Of a stretch of DNA of 64,000 bases, positions 1 to 8,006 are shown piece by piece (the first letter of the stretch is position 1; each line of letters begins with the position of its first letter). The notes under the pieces are model-generated. The model worked only from the letters and a program-made list of their open reading frames with translations. It did no database searches and was not told the origin of the DNA. The DNA lies in contig NZ_KQ960771.1 of assembly GCF_001553345.1 (NCBI RefSeq), positions 492,759 through 556,758 of the forward strand, given 5' to 3'. The position numbers and the translations under genes are program-made. The stretch is from Veillonella sp. DNF00869 (GTDB taxonomy: Bacteria; Bacillota; Negativicutes; Veillonellales; Veillonellaceae).

Positions 1-1399
1 GAATCACTGGATCCACTAAGACAGCGATAATACGCAAGGATTCTGCCAAATGATACATCACAGCTTCTAAGCGCTCTGCATCGCCTTCGTTAGCCCCTTT
101 TGCGAGTACCCAAGGCATCGTTTCATCAATATATTTATTCGTACGACCAATGAAAGCCCACACAGCTTTAAAGGCTTTGTTGTACTGCATATCTTCCATC
201 AATTGTTCGTAGTCTTTTACTGTTTGCTCAGCTAGAGCAATTAAATCCTTGTCAACATCTTCTGTTGGCGCATGTTTTGTAATAATACCACCATGATATT
301 TTTCAATCATCGCTACGGTACGATTCAACAAGTTGCCTAGGTCATTGGACAAGTCTGCATTGATTTTCGTAATAAAGTTAGGCAAGCTGAAATTACCATC
401 ATTGCCTAAATGTACTTCATTCACCAAGAAATAGCGCAATGCATCAGAACCGTAAGTATCAATCAATGGAATTGGGTCGATTACATTACCCAAGGATTTA
501 CTCATTTTTGTACCATCGACTACAAGCCAGCCATGACCATATACTTTTTTCGGCAATGGCAAGCCAAGACTCATGAGCATAATCGGCCAAATGATCGTAT
601 GGAAACGAACAATTTCTTTCCCTACTAAATGCAAATCTGCGGGCCAGTACGTTTCAAATAAATCACTGTTTTCATCCAATGGGTTTAAAGCAGAAATATA
701 GTTAATCAACGCATCAAACCATACGTACATAACATGTTTTTCATCAAATGGTACTGGAATGCCCCAGTTAAAGCTAGTACGAGATACTGCCAAATCTTCT
801 AGGCCTTGTTTCACGAATTGAATCATCTCATTACGACGAGATTCTGGTTGAATAAAATCAGGATTCTCTTCTATAAATTTGAACCATTGATCAGCGTATT
901 TATTCATGCGGAAGAAATAACTCTCTTCTTGTACTACTTCTAATGGACGACCGCAATCAGGACATGTTTTTTCTGGACCTAATTTAGATTCTGGCCAGAA
1001 TGTTTCGCATGGTACGCAGTATAAACCTTCGTATGAAGATTTGTAAATATCTCCATTATCGAATGCTTTTTGGAATAAATGTTGGCAATATTTGATATGT
1101 CTTTCATCTGTAGTTCTAATAAAATCATCATGAGAAATATTCAATTTTTCCCACAAATGTTTAAATCCATCAACAATTTGCGTCGTGTACTCTAAAGGAG
1201 TAATGCCCATCGATTCCGCCATACGTTGGATTTTTTGACCATGCTCATCAGAGCCTGTCAAAAATCGCACATCATACCCCGCTCTACGTTTAAAACGAGC
1301 AATTGTATCAGCAATGGACGTACAGTATGTATGCCCAATATGTAATTTCGCACTTGGATAATAAATTGGTGTCGTAATATAATACGGCTTCTTAGTCAT
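1..1399 (-). CDS. metG: Methionyl-tRNA synthetase (partial, C-terminus beyond window edge)
   Basis: The enzyme charges tRNA-Met with methionine in the cytoplasm. The protein starts MTKKPYYITTPIYYPSAK and carries the class I signature HIGH at about residues 20-23. Two CxxC pairs follow (CVPC and CPDC, the zinc-binding knuckle), and the KMSKS loop reads DGTKMSKSLGN. About 466 codons are visible with no break; the anticodon-binding region continues outside the window. The start ATG overlaps the stop codon of rsmI by 8 bases (ATGACTAA), with GGAGAG a few bases upstream, so the two genes are probably translationally coupled. Co-occurrence with rsmI, trmN6, ricT and holB matches the Bacillus cluster that ends in metS. 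Confidence 0.96.
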   Translation of the reverse strand, partial: MTKKPYYITTPIYYPSAKLHIGHTYCTSIADTIARFKRRAGYDVRFLTGSDEHGQKIQRMAESMGITPLEYTTQIVDGFKHLWEKLNISHDDFIRTTDERHIKYCQHLFQKAFDNGDIYKSSYEGLYCVPCETFWPESKLGPEKTCPDCGRPLEVVQEESYFFRMNKYADQWFKFIEENPDFIQPESRRNEMIQFVKQGLEDLAVSRTSFNWGIPVPFDEKHVMYVWFDALINYISALNPLDENSDLFETYWPADLHLVGKEIVRFHTIIWPIMLMSLGLPLPKKVYGHGWLVVDGTKMSKSLGNVIDPIPLIDTYGSDALRYFLVNEVHLGNDGNFSLPNFITKINADLSNDLGNLLNRTVAMIEKYHGGIITKHAPTEDVDKDLIALAEQTVKDYEQLMEDMQYNKAFKAVWAFIGRTNKYIDETMPWVLAKGANEGDAERLEAVMYHLAESLRIIAVLVDPVI

Positions 1400-2258
1400 C
1401 TGTTCTCTCCTTACTATACCATTCAATTTCATTATATATATCGCGCCGTGAAAGGCCACGCTCTTTTGCAATTTGACGGGCCGCCTCTTTTTTTTGCACC
1501 CCTTCTTCAATTAAGGCTAAGGCTGCCTCTAGTGGTGAAAGCACTACTTCCTCCACCTTTATTTCATCTGTCACAGTCTCCTTGCCACCCACCAAAAGGA
1601 CAAATTCCCCTTTTTCTACGATTTGACTGAAATCATTTCGTAAGGCTAGCAAGGTAGTTCGTGTAAAAGTTTCAAACTTTTTCGTCAGTTCACGACCTAC
1701 TGTGATAGGGCGATTCCCCAGTCCTTCATATAAGTTTTGGATAGTTTCTTCTATACGATGAGGAGCTTCATAGAAAATCAGCGTTCCTTCGTAGGTAGCA
1801 ATCCGTGATAACACCTCTTTTACATTCTGCTTTCGTTTCGGCAGAAACCCTATGAAGTGAAATTCCTTCGTATTTTGCCCCGATGCGATAAGCGCCGTTA
1901 AACCCGCATTCGCACCTGGTAAAGGAACAATGGGTATCCCCACATCGATAGCCTCTTTCACCAAATCTTCACCGGGATCAGAAATAGCAGGCATCCCCGC
2001 ATCACTGACTAAACCGATGGATTGACCATCCAATAAACGCTGGATGAGGTCATCCCCCTTCTCCGCTTTATTGTGTTCATGATAGGAAACCATAGGCTTA
2101 GCAATATTAAAATGTTGTAATAATACTCCTGTATGACGCGTATCTTCCGCTGCTACCACATCTACTTCTTGTAATGTACGCACAGCCCGATAGGTCATAT
2201 CTTCTAAGTTCCCAATGGGTGTGGGAATTAAAAATAATGTCCCTTTATGACTACTCAT
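1392..2258 (-). CDS. rsmI: 16S rRNA (cytidine1402-2'-O)-methyltransferase RsmI
   Basis: SAM-dependent methyltransferase of the tetrapyrrole-methylase fold that 2'-O-methylates C1402 of 16S rRNA. The N-terminus GTLFLIPTPIGNLEDMTYRA, the AAEDTRHT segment, the glycine turn SDAGMPAISDPG and the PLPGANA segment are family hallmarks. I chose the ATG at 2258 (MSSHKG, 288 aa) over the longer reading from 2291, because the longer one runs back across the end of the upstream gene. The chosen ATG overlaps the trmN6 stop by 8 bases (ATGAGTAG), and GAGGT lies 11 bases upstream. It is embedded in the minus-strand operon between trmN6 and metG. Confidence 0.95.
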   Translation of the reverse strand: MSSHKGTLFLIPTPIGNLEDMTYRAVRTLQEVDVVAAEDTRHTGVLLQHFNIAKPMVSYHEHNKAEKGDDLIQRLLDGQSIGLVSDAGMPAISDPGEDLVKEAIDVGIPIVPLPGANAGLTALIASGQNTKEFHFIGFLPKRKQNVKEVLSRIATYEGTLIFYEAPHRIEETIQNLYEGLGNRPITVGRELTKKFETFTRTTLLALRNDFSQIVEKGEFVLLVGGKETVTDEIKVEEVVLSPLEAALALIEEGVQKKEAARQIAKERGLSRRDIYNEIEWYSKERTDD

Positions 2259-2970
2259 AATATGCTTGTACCTCATCTGAATAGGAACCATCTACTTCGC
2301 AAATATATAAAGGTGGTTCCACCATCATACCTAGTTTTCCACCATATTTTAATTCTAGTAATACTAACTTGCTCACTTTATCTTGATTACCATGAATAAA
2401 GCGCATTCGTTTTACCCTAAATTGAGTCTGTTCTACAGCACTCAATAAGGATTCTAATCGTGGGGTTGTATAAATCATCCACAGTGTGCCGCCAAATTTT
2501 AAATATCGTTGGGCTTGTAGCAATCTATCTTTCATAGAATATTGTTGTTCATGTAAGGCTAATGCTACACTTTCTTCTTGTGATAGAAGTCCACTATTCG
2601 ATTCAAAATAGGGCGGATTCATGTAGATACCATCAAACTGACCATAATACAGTTTGCCAGCATCGGTCATGTAATCTAGGTCCACCATAGATACAGCATC
2701 TGCAATATCATTATGAATCACACTTTTCTGAGCTAACTCAATCACAGAGGAATTACAATCTACACCGACCACATGACGAGCTCCACGATGGTACAATACA
2801 TGAGGAATCACTCCTGTGCCTGTACCTAATTCTAAATAGTGCTTATTGGATTTTGCCTCTCCAAAATGAGCGAGCAAAATAGCATCAATGGAAAACTTAA
2901 ATTCTCCTTCATCCTGAAACAACTGAAACCCACTCAGAAGCAATTCTGTGACTGTAATATTACTCTTCAT
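2251..2970 (-). CDS. tRNA1(Val) A37 N6-methyltransferase family (TrmN6/YabB)
   Basis: Rossmann-fold SAM methyltransferase of 239 aa. Motif I is LELGTGTGVIPHVL and the adenine N6-methylase catalytic motif is MNPPYFE (NPPY), which places it in the YfiC/TrmN6 group that methylates A37 of a tRNA. An acidic residue after VVGVD is the expected SAM ribose contact. The start overlaps the end of the upstream PSP1 gene by 11 bases. B. subtilis yabB occupies the same place in its cluster. The specific tRNA target is assumed from the family and was not established here. Confidence 0.88.
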   Translation of the reverse strand: MKSNITVTELLLSGFQLFQDEGEFKFSIDAILLAHFGEAKSNKHYLELGTGTGVIPHVLYHRGARHVVGVDCNSSVIELAQKSVIHNDIADAVSMVDLDYMTDAGKLYYGQFDGIYMNPPYFESNSGLLSQEESVALALHEQQYSMKDRLLQAQRYLKFGGTLWMIYTTPRLESLLSAVEQTQFRVKRMRFIHGNQDKVSKLVLLELKYGGKLGMMVEPPLYICEVDGSYSDEVQAYYE

Positions 2971-3805
2971 CCGGTAATGCCACTTCCGACCAATGTAAGT
3001 CGATAGTTCGTCCCGCTTCTAATTGTACTTTTACTGTCTTTTTCATAGTATTGATTTTTAAGACTTTTCCTAACCCTTCATCGGTGACTACTTCTTTGCC
3101 GATACCAGGTGGCTCTGCTACAGGAGCTGGTTGTTTTGCTTTTTGCGAATACAAGTCTCCTCCTTTTAGGTAGGAGTCATTTTCATAGTTCAAACAACAC
3201 ATCAAGCGACCACAAATGCCAGAAATTTTTGTTGGATTTAAGCTCAAATTTTGATCTTTCGCCATACGAATAGATACAGACGCAAAATCGCCTAAGAAAT
3301 TAGCACAACATAATGGACGTCCACAAGCACCAATTCCATTTAATACTTTTGCTTCATCGCGCACACCAACCTGTCGCAATTCAATGCGCGTACGGAATAC
3401 ATTGGCCAAATCTTTTACTAATTCTCGGAAGTCAATTCGACCTTCTGCAGTAAAGAAAAATACAATTTTATTCATATCAAATGTGTATTCCACATTGATT
3501 AATTTCATAGGCAATCCACGATAAGCGATTTTTTCTAGTCCAATCTCAAAAGCTTTTTCTTCTCGCTCTCTATTTTTCTCCACTTGTTTAAAATCTTTTG
3601 GCGTGGCTTTACGCGTCACTTCTTTCAGCGGTTGCACCACGCTATCTTTCGATACTTTCCGTGGCCCAATTACGACTTCCCCAAATTCCAAACCACGAGA
3701 GGTTTCTACTATGACACCATCTCCTGTCGTAAGGGTTACAAACCCTGGGCTAAAGTAGTAGATTTTGCCAGCTTTTTTAAAGCGTACTCCTACTATAGTA
3801 ACCAC
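2960..3805 (-). CDS. ricT: PSP1-domain protein, RicT/YaaT family
   Basis: 281 aa PSP1 protein. Six clustered cysteines, C161, C166, C167, C198, C203 and C204 (ACGRPLCC and ICGRLMCC), match the conserved set that ligates an iron-sulfur cluster in the B. subtilis RicA-RicF-RicT complex. That complex affects RNase Y-dependent RNA processing and development; the role here is an inference from the family. The start is GTG (3803-3805), overlapping the holB stop by one base (TAGTG) behind a strong AGGAGG-type ribosome site, so it is probably coupled to holB. RicA and RicF genes are not in this window. Confidence 0.9.
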   Translation of the reverse strand: MVTIVGVRFKKAGKIYYFSPGFVTLTTGDGVIVETSRGLEFGEVVIGPRKVSKDSVVQPLKEVTRKATPKDFKQVEKNREREEKAFEIGLEKIAYRGLPMKLINVEYTFDMNKIVFFFTAEGRIDFRELVKDLANVFRTRIELRQVGVRDEAKVLNGIGACGRPLCCANFLGDFASVSIRMAKDQNLSLNPTKISGICGRLMCCLNYENDSYLKGGDLYSQKAKQPAPVAEPPGIGKEVVTDEGLGKVLKINTMKKTVKVQLEAGRTIDLHWSEVALPDEE

Positions 3806-4848
3806 TATATATCCTCCTTCACAGCCTCCCTTAAGGCTAATATAACTCCATCTATAACAAGGCCTAAGCGCACATTAAGGCGCAACGCCTGTTCTGCTTC
3901 TAATGTAATAGGCACAATTCGTTGCAAAGATTTTGATGACCATCGTGGTAAAATCATTTGCATTCGGAATTGATATTCACTTAATATCATCTTTTCACTC
4001 TCTGTACCATACCGCAAGGCTAACATATCTCTTGCTAACACACGTAACCAGCTCAATATATCGAGTACCACTTCTTTTGAAAGTCCCTCAAAGGATAGAG
4101 CTAAGGTAGTAAAGAAATGACTTCTTTCTACTACGCATTCTAGTACTTCCATAGCCTTTTCTAAACTTTCAATACCACCAGCCTGCGCCCACTGACGAGC
4201 TAATGTTGGATTTCCACGAGCACTTCGCACAGCACGTCGAATATCTCCTGTATACCCTTCTTTAGTTAAGGATTGCACCAATTCCTCTTCTGGCACTGGT
4301 TGCATACCAATGAGCATACATCTTGACACGATGGTGGGTAGTACATTGTCAATATTGGTAGTGATAATGATAAAATGCATATTCCGTGGTGGTTCTTCAA
4401 TCGTTTTTAGCATCGCATTCGCTAAGACAGTATTGGCTGTCTGAAAACCTTCTACGATAACCACCCGCGGTGTATCACTAGATACATTGATATACTTCTC
4501 TAATAAGGTATACCATTGTTCCACACTGAGCTGTGTTTTCATAGGGCGAATCCAAAAGGCTTGACCTTGATCAATATAGATTGGCAATCCTTTATCTTTG
4601 ACTGCGCTCTCACTTTCACCAGACTCAATGCGTTGTTGCTCTATAGTGGATAAAAAAGTTCGTCCTTCATCAGGAGAAAAAATCTGACGTCCCACTAATA
4701 GGGACCCAATGGCGATGGCCATGGATGTCGACTCTAAACCTGTTTCTCCGTAGAGCAGTAAGCTATGGGGCAAAGCAGAATCTCGGATTAATGTAGTAAT
4801 TTGTTCTTTCACTTGGTGTTGACCAAGTACAGTTTCAAAAAATGACAT
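3805..4848 (-). CDS. holB: DNA polymerase III delta-prime subunit
   Basis: Clamp-loader delta-prime subunit, 347 aa, of the AAA+ fold. The start MSFFETVLGQHQ resembles the usual 'F..iiGQ..v...L' opening. The SRC motif (IVSRCML) that supplies the arginine finger to the neighbouring subunit is intact. The P-loop is degenerate: where GxxGxGKT is expected the sequence reads GETGLEST, so the lysine is lost, consistent with a delta-prime that does not hydrolyse ATP. The region after the P-loop has none of the four zinc-binding cysteines of E. coli delta-prime. The gene precedes ricT, as in Firmicutes. A likely extended -10 promoter lies just upstream. Confidence 0.9.
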   Translation of the reverse strand: MSFFETVLGQHQVKEQITTLIRDSALPHSLLLYGETGLESTSMAIAIGSLLVGRQIFSPDEGRTFLSTIEQQRIESGESESAVKDKGLPIYIDQGQAFWIRPMKTQLSVEQWYTLLEKYINVSSDTPRVVIVEGFQTANTVLANAMLKTIEEPPRNMHFIIITTNIDNVLPTIVSRCMLIGMQPVPEEELVQSLTKEGYTGDIRRAVRSARGNPTLARQWAQAGGIESLEKAMEVLECVVERSHFFTTLALSFEGLSKEVVLDILSWLRVLARDMLALRYGTESEKMILSEYQFRMQMILPRWSSKSLQRIVPITLEAEQALRLNVRLGLVIDGVILALREAVKEDI

Positions 4849-4880
4849 ACATCCTCCTTTACCTCATAAGACTACCCTTT

Positions 4881-4888
4881 ATTATAGC
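4881..4888 (-). promoter_or_regulatory. Extended -10 promoter upstream of holB
   Basis: On the minus strand the segment reads TGCTATAAT, a consensus extended -10 (TGnTATAAT), about 35 bases upstream of the holB ATG. No good -35 hexamer is present, which is normal for this promoter class. The terminator-like hairpin lies just upstream (4908-4970), so holB and its followers may be transcribed separately from tmk. Confidence 0.5.
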
Positions 4889-4907
4889 ATGTTATGGCAA
4901 TAAATAC

Positions 4908-4970
4908 ACGAATAAAAGAAGAAACACCTCATGGTTTCAGCAAAATATTTGCACTCCATGTGGTGTTTCT
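4908..4970 (-). terminator. Probable terminator after tmk
   Basis: Long inverted repeat: AGAAACACC-T-CATGG at 4920-4934 pairs with CCATG-T-GGTGTTTCT at 4956-4970, with a smaller hairpin (GCAAA/TTTGC) in the loop. On the minus strand it is followed by TCTTTTATT, a modest U tract. It lies between tmk and holB. Confidence 0.5.
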
Positions 4971-4990
4971 ATCATATCCTTTTTTGAACG

Positions 4991-5054
4991 TGTGTCGTAC
5001 CATAACAGACTATCCATGATTATACTATTCACACTAGTGAATAGGTACGACACA
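4991..5054. repeat. Branched inverted repeat in the tmk-holB gap
   Basis: TGTGTCGTACC at 4991-5001 pairs with GGTACGACACA at 5044-5054. Inside it a second palindrome, CTATTCAC-acta-GTGAATAG, can form an alternative arm. Reading rightwards it is followed by TTTTATT, so it would be a better terminator on the plus strand, where no gene is visible. On the minus strand it is followed by A residues instead. Confidence 0.45.
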
Positions 5055-5070
5055 TTTTATTAGCTAGGGA

Positions 5071-5751
5071 CTAGCCTTTACATATATATTGTTTTGCAAT
5101 ACTATACACTTCCTCATGAATGTCATCAATAGTGCGTAACTGATTGCTTTCATTCTCGCAGTGCACACGGTGCCAATCATAGGTATTCACCAACATATCA
5201 TAAGCATCATGAACCGCCGTCAAATGAGAGGCATCCTTTTCATGTATATCACCCGTATTGCCACCTGTTTTGCCTGTGCGTTCTGCTAACAGGAATTTTG
5301 ACAAAGACAAAGGCATATCCAATAAGATAACCGCATCTGGTCTTGGCAACCCATATAAATCGTACTCTAATTGGTCAAGCCATTGTAAAAACGTATTTCG
5401 TTCTTTTTTATCAGTGTACTTTATCATTTGATGCACCATATTCGATGTAGTATACCGATCGGCAATAATGATGCCACCTTCTTCGTAAAAGCGTTGCCAA
5501 TCTTGACGATACGATGCAAATCGGTCTATGGCATAGAGCGTACTAGCCACATAGGCATTCACTGAGTTCGCCTCTTTTCCAAAGTCTCCTCGCAAGTACA
5601 TTTTAATTGGTTCTGCTGCTGGACTATCGTAATTAGGAAAACTTACAGACCGTACTGGGTATCCTTCTGCTTTTAGTCGTTCCAATAATTTTGCCGTCTG
5701 CGTGGCCTTACCACTGCCGTCGCCGCCTTCAATAATAATTAATTGTCCCAT
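5071..5751 (-). CDS. tmk: Thymidylate kinase (dTMP kinase)
   Basis: Phosphorylates dTMP to dTDP for DNA synthesis. 226 aa when started at the ATG at 5751, which has AAGGAG six bases upstream; an upstream in-frame start at 5775 would overlap the previous gene. The start MGQLIIIEGGDGSGKATQT carries the P-loop, with an alanine after the lysine (GKAT) where most TMP kinases have GKT. The DR motif (IIADRYTTSN) and a lid region (ERTGKTGGNTGD) follow. A yaaO-like decarboxylase lies just upstream and holB downstream; the yaaQ and yaaR genes found between tmk and holB in Bacillus are absent. Confidence 0.9.
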   Translation of the reverse strand: MGQLIIIEGGDGSGKATQTAKLLERLKAEGYPVRSVSFPNYDSPAAEPIKMYLRGDFGKEANSVNAYVASTLYAIDRFASYRQDWQRFYEEGGIIIADRYTTSNMVHQMIKYTDKKERNTFLQWLDQLEYDLYGLPRPDAVILLDMPLSLSKFLLAERTGKTGGNTGDIHEKDASHLTAVHDAYDMLVNTYDWHRVHCENESNQLRTIDDIHEEVYSIAKQYICKG

Positions 5752-5761
5752 ATGAATCTCC

Positions 5762-7234
5762 TTATTTACAAACAATGATTGTATCTAGATTGCGGTTCTT
5801 GGCACCATTCGGTACATACCCATCACATTGTTTCTGTTTCATATATGCCAATACTTCTTCCGTTATAGTCTCACCTACACCTAGGCAAGGAATTCCCGGT
5901 GGATAATACGTTATAGTTTCCCCACTAATTCGCCCTAGGGCTTCTGGTAAAGGGATTTCTTCCATCTCTGTATAAAATGCTTGCCGCGGTGAAAGTGCCA
6001 CGATTGGTGTAGGCAATGTTTCTACTGTACTTGCATAAGAATCAATAGAGTTAGTAATACTTTCAATCCTGTGTCTATATAGATCCGAAATATCTTGCAC
6101 TGCATCTATGACCTGTTGTATAGATGTATCCGTATCACCTATGGTAATCAATAACAAGACATGGTAAGCTTTCATGAGTTCCACTTCAATATGACGTGCT
6201 CGCAACTCTCGTTCTAACTCTTGTGCTGTCAGTCCAAGATCCTTTGCATCGATAATAATCTTAGTTTCATCTAAACTGAAAGCACCTTCTATGTCCTCAA
6301 CACTAGGACAAGCAATACCAGGAATCTCATTTAGAGCCCTTCGCAAAGTACGAGCTAAGTGCAATGTATCTTTCATAAGAGACTGTCTCTCTGTAACCCA
6401 TTGATGGCGCGCCATATCCAAAGATGCTAAGAAAATATAATTCGGACTAGTGCTCATCAAGATTTGTTGTAATCGTTGAATACGGTCTACATCAATACGA
6501 GACCCCTGTCCATGGAGCATCGAGGTCTGTGTTAAAGACCCTAATAACTTATGTGTACTTTGAGCGACTAAGTCTGCTCCACTCGTTAAAGCTGGCACTG
6601 GCATTCCTAAAGATGGCACAAGATGTGGTCCATGAGCCTCATCCACTAACACTAGCATATGTCTTTCATGAGCTACCTCTGCAATTCGTTTTGCATCTAT
6701 GCCCACGCCATAATAATTAGGATGCACTAGCAATATAGCCTTTGCCTCTGGGTGTGCATCCATCGTAGCGATGGCCTCCTCCGCTGTGACCCCTACTGGT
6801 ATACCCCAGCGCGGATGAAAGCGCCCTTTCATATAGATAGGTTTAGCTCCACTTAATACTAAGCTATTATGAACAGAACAGTGAGCTTCTCTAGGAATGA
6901 TGATGGATTCTCCTTCTTTCACTGCACTCATTATCATCATTTGAATCGCACCAGATGTTCCATTAATAGAAAACCATGTATGATCGGCTCCAAAGGCCTG
7001 TGCTGCCAGTTGTTGTGCTTCTAGCAGTTCACGCTCTGGCTCATGATAATCATCGATGGCATACATTACACCTAAATCATAGGGTAAGGCCTTTCCCATC
7101 CACTCTGTGAGTAATGCAGGAGCTCCCTTACCAATCTTGTGCCCAGGCGTATGAAAAGGCACCATATGTTGTTTTTTATATTGTTCTAAAGACTCCACAA
7201 AAGGAAGTCGATTTTGATTTAATCTTTGTTTCAT
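5762..7234 (-). CDS. Orn/Lys/Arg decarboxylase family protein (YaaO/SpeA-like)
   Basis: PLP-dependent fold type I decarboxylase of 490 aa, the short form lacking the N-terminal wing domain of the inducible E. coli enzymes. The start region has the family HTPGHKIGKGAP motif. The PLP-binding elements are DEAHGPH (about 198-204) and STHK with the Schiff-base lysine at about K229. The substrate (lysine, ornithine or arginine) cannot be read from sequence. B. subtilis yaaO occupies the same position before tmk. In related Negativicutes, cadaverine or putrescine is covalently attached to peptidoglycan; whether this enzyme supplies it is only a possibility. Confidence 0.85.
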   Translation of the reverse strand: MKQRLNQNRLPFVESLEQYKKQHMVPFHTPGHKIGKGAPALLTEWMGKALPYDLGVMYAIDDYHEPERELLEAQQLAAQAFGADHTWFSINGTSGAIQMMIMSAVKEGESIIIPREAHCSVHNSLVLSGAKPIYMKGRFHPRWGIPVGVTAEEAIATMDAHPEAKAILLVHPNYYGVGIDAKRIAEVAHERHMLVLVDEAHGPHLVPSLGMPVPALTSGADLVAQSTHKLLGSLTQTSMLHGQGSRIDVDRIQRLQQILMSTSPNYIFLASLDMARHQWVTERQSLMKDTLHLARTLRRALNEIPGIACPSVEDIEGAFSLDETKIIIDAKDLGLTAQELERELRARHIEVELMKAYHVLLLITIGDTDTSIQQVIDAVQDISDLYRHRIESITNSIDSYASTVETLPTPIVALSPRQAFYTEMEEIPLPEALGRISGETITYYPPGIPCLGVGETITEEVLAYMKQKQCDGYVPNGAKNRNLDTIIVCK

Positions 7235-7440
7235 ATATTTAACTATTGATTCTTTTACAATATTATTAAATTTATAGATCTACATACTCTATTTAGTATT
7301 CTACCTTACTCTGTACATCGATTCAAGGTATTCTATCACCATCTAATTGTAGATTTCCACCATATTACATAAGGATATTATACACTGCATGATTATAAAG
7401 TTTATATGTAATATACTATCTTCTAGCTTTTTAAGAAACA

Positions 7441-7486
7441 AAAAACTGTTACAATTTGTAATTTCTTACAAACTGTAACAGTTTTT
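7441..7486 (-). terminator. Terminator of the 65-aa gene
   Basis: AAAAACTGTTACA at 7441-7453 pairs with the TGTAACAGTTTTT arm ending at 7486, with a nested TTTGTAA/TTACAAA. The arms end in A/T runs on both sides, so it can act in both directions. It lies directly after the stop codon at 7489. Confidence 0.85.
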
Positions 7487-7488
7487 GA

Positions 7489-7686
7489 TTATTTACTATA
7501 TTCCGCAACGTATTGGGAACCTGCTTGCACATAGTGTTCCATTGTATTTGCCACTTGGTGTAAATCTTGACTAGTCAAAGCATTGATGTCTTGACCGCCC
7601 GTTGCACTATTGATAATTTGTGAAATTTCGTAACCACTATATCCTAGCACAGACAAGCGGTTGGATAAACTTTTAATTAAGCTCAT
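7489..7686 (-). CDS. Small hypothetical protein (65 aa)
   Basis: I do not recognise the family. The 65-residue product starts MSLIKSLSNRLSVLGYSGYE and is polar, without a membrane segment or cysteine. It resembles a small helical soluble protein. The gene is well supported: GGAGGT eight bases before the ATG, a consensus promoter 164 bases upstream (7858-7886) and a strong terminator directly after the stop. It forms a single-gene transcript with an unusually long leader. Function unknown. Confidence 0.75.
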   Translation of the reverse strand: MSLIKSLSNRLSVLGYSGYEISQIINSATGGQDINALTSQDLHQVANTMEHYVQAGSQYVAEYSK

Positions 7687-7720
7687 TGCTAACCTCCATT
7701 TGTGTAGTAATTATTTGAAT

Positions 7721-7807
7721 TCATTTCCAAAATTGGATCCTTCCGTGGTCGGGTTTAACCACCATAGCTAATAGTCCGTCATAAGAATGTTTACAATAAG
7801 CATCCAT
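7721..7807 (-). CDS. Possible leader ORF (28 codons) in the 5' UTR of the 65-aa gene
   Basis: Within the leader an open frame starts ATG GAT GCT TAT and ends TTT TGG AAA TGA, encoding 28 residues (ending DHGRIQFWK). It can be extended in frame to an ATG at 7831 (36 residues). No convincing Shine-Dalgarno precedes either start, so translation is doubtful. The coding-like composition and the position between a strong promoter and a strong ribosome site make it worth recording. Confidence 0.25.
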   Translation of the reverse strand: MDAYCKHSYDGLLAMVVKPDHGRIQFWK

Positions 7808-7857
7808 TTGTATACATATCTTAACTAGCATCAGACTATATTGCTATGTTAATTAAT

Positions 7858-7886
7858 ATTATAACGATTTTTTTCGATATTGTCAA
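7858..7886 (-). promoter_or_regulatory. Sigma70-type promoter for the 65-aa gene
   Basis: On the minus strand TTGACA (7881-7886), a 17-base spacer and TATAAT (7858-7863): a perfect match to both hexamers with optimal spacing. The predicted transcript start is near 7850, giving a leader of about 160 bases before the gene. Confidence 0.85.
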
Positions 7887-7912
7887 GCTTATTCTATAGA
7901 ATAAAATATATT

Positions 7913-7943
7913 AAAAAAATCGACCCCCAAAAGGGGCCGATTT
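7913..7943 (-). terminator. Terminator of the 62-aa gene
   Basis: AAATCG-a-CCCC pairs with GGGG-c-CGATTT around a short loop. On the minus strand the stem is followed by a run of seven T residues. Confidence 0.85.
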
Positions 7944-8006
7944 TCCATACTAACTTGTAATCAAAAGCGTTTACGCTAATTAAAACCGATAGTATTGAAC
8001 ATACAA

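Noticed and set aside
4842..5063. 73-codon plus-strand frame over the tmk-holB gap
   Set aside because: It runs through two inverted repeats and has no ribosome site.
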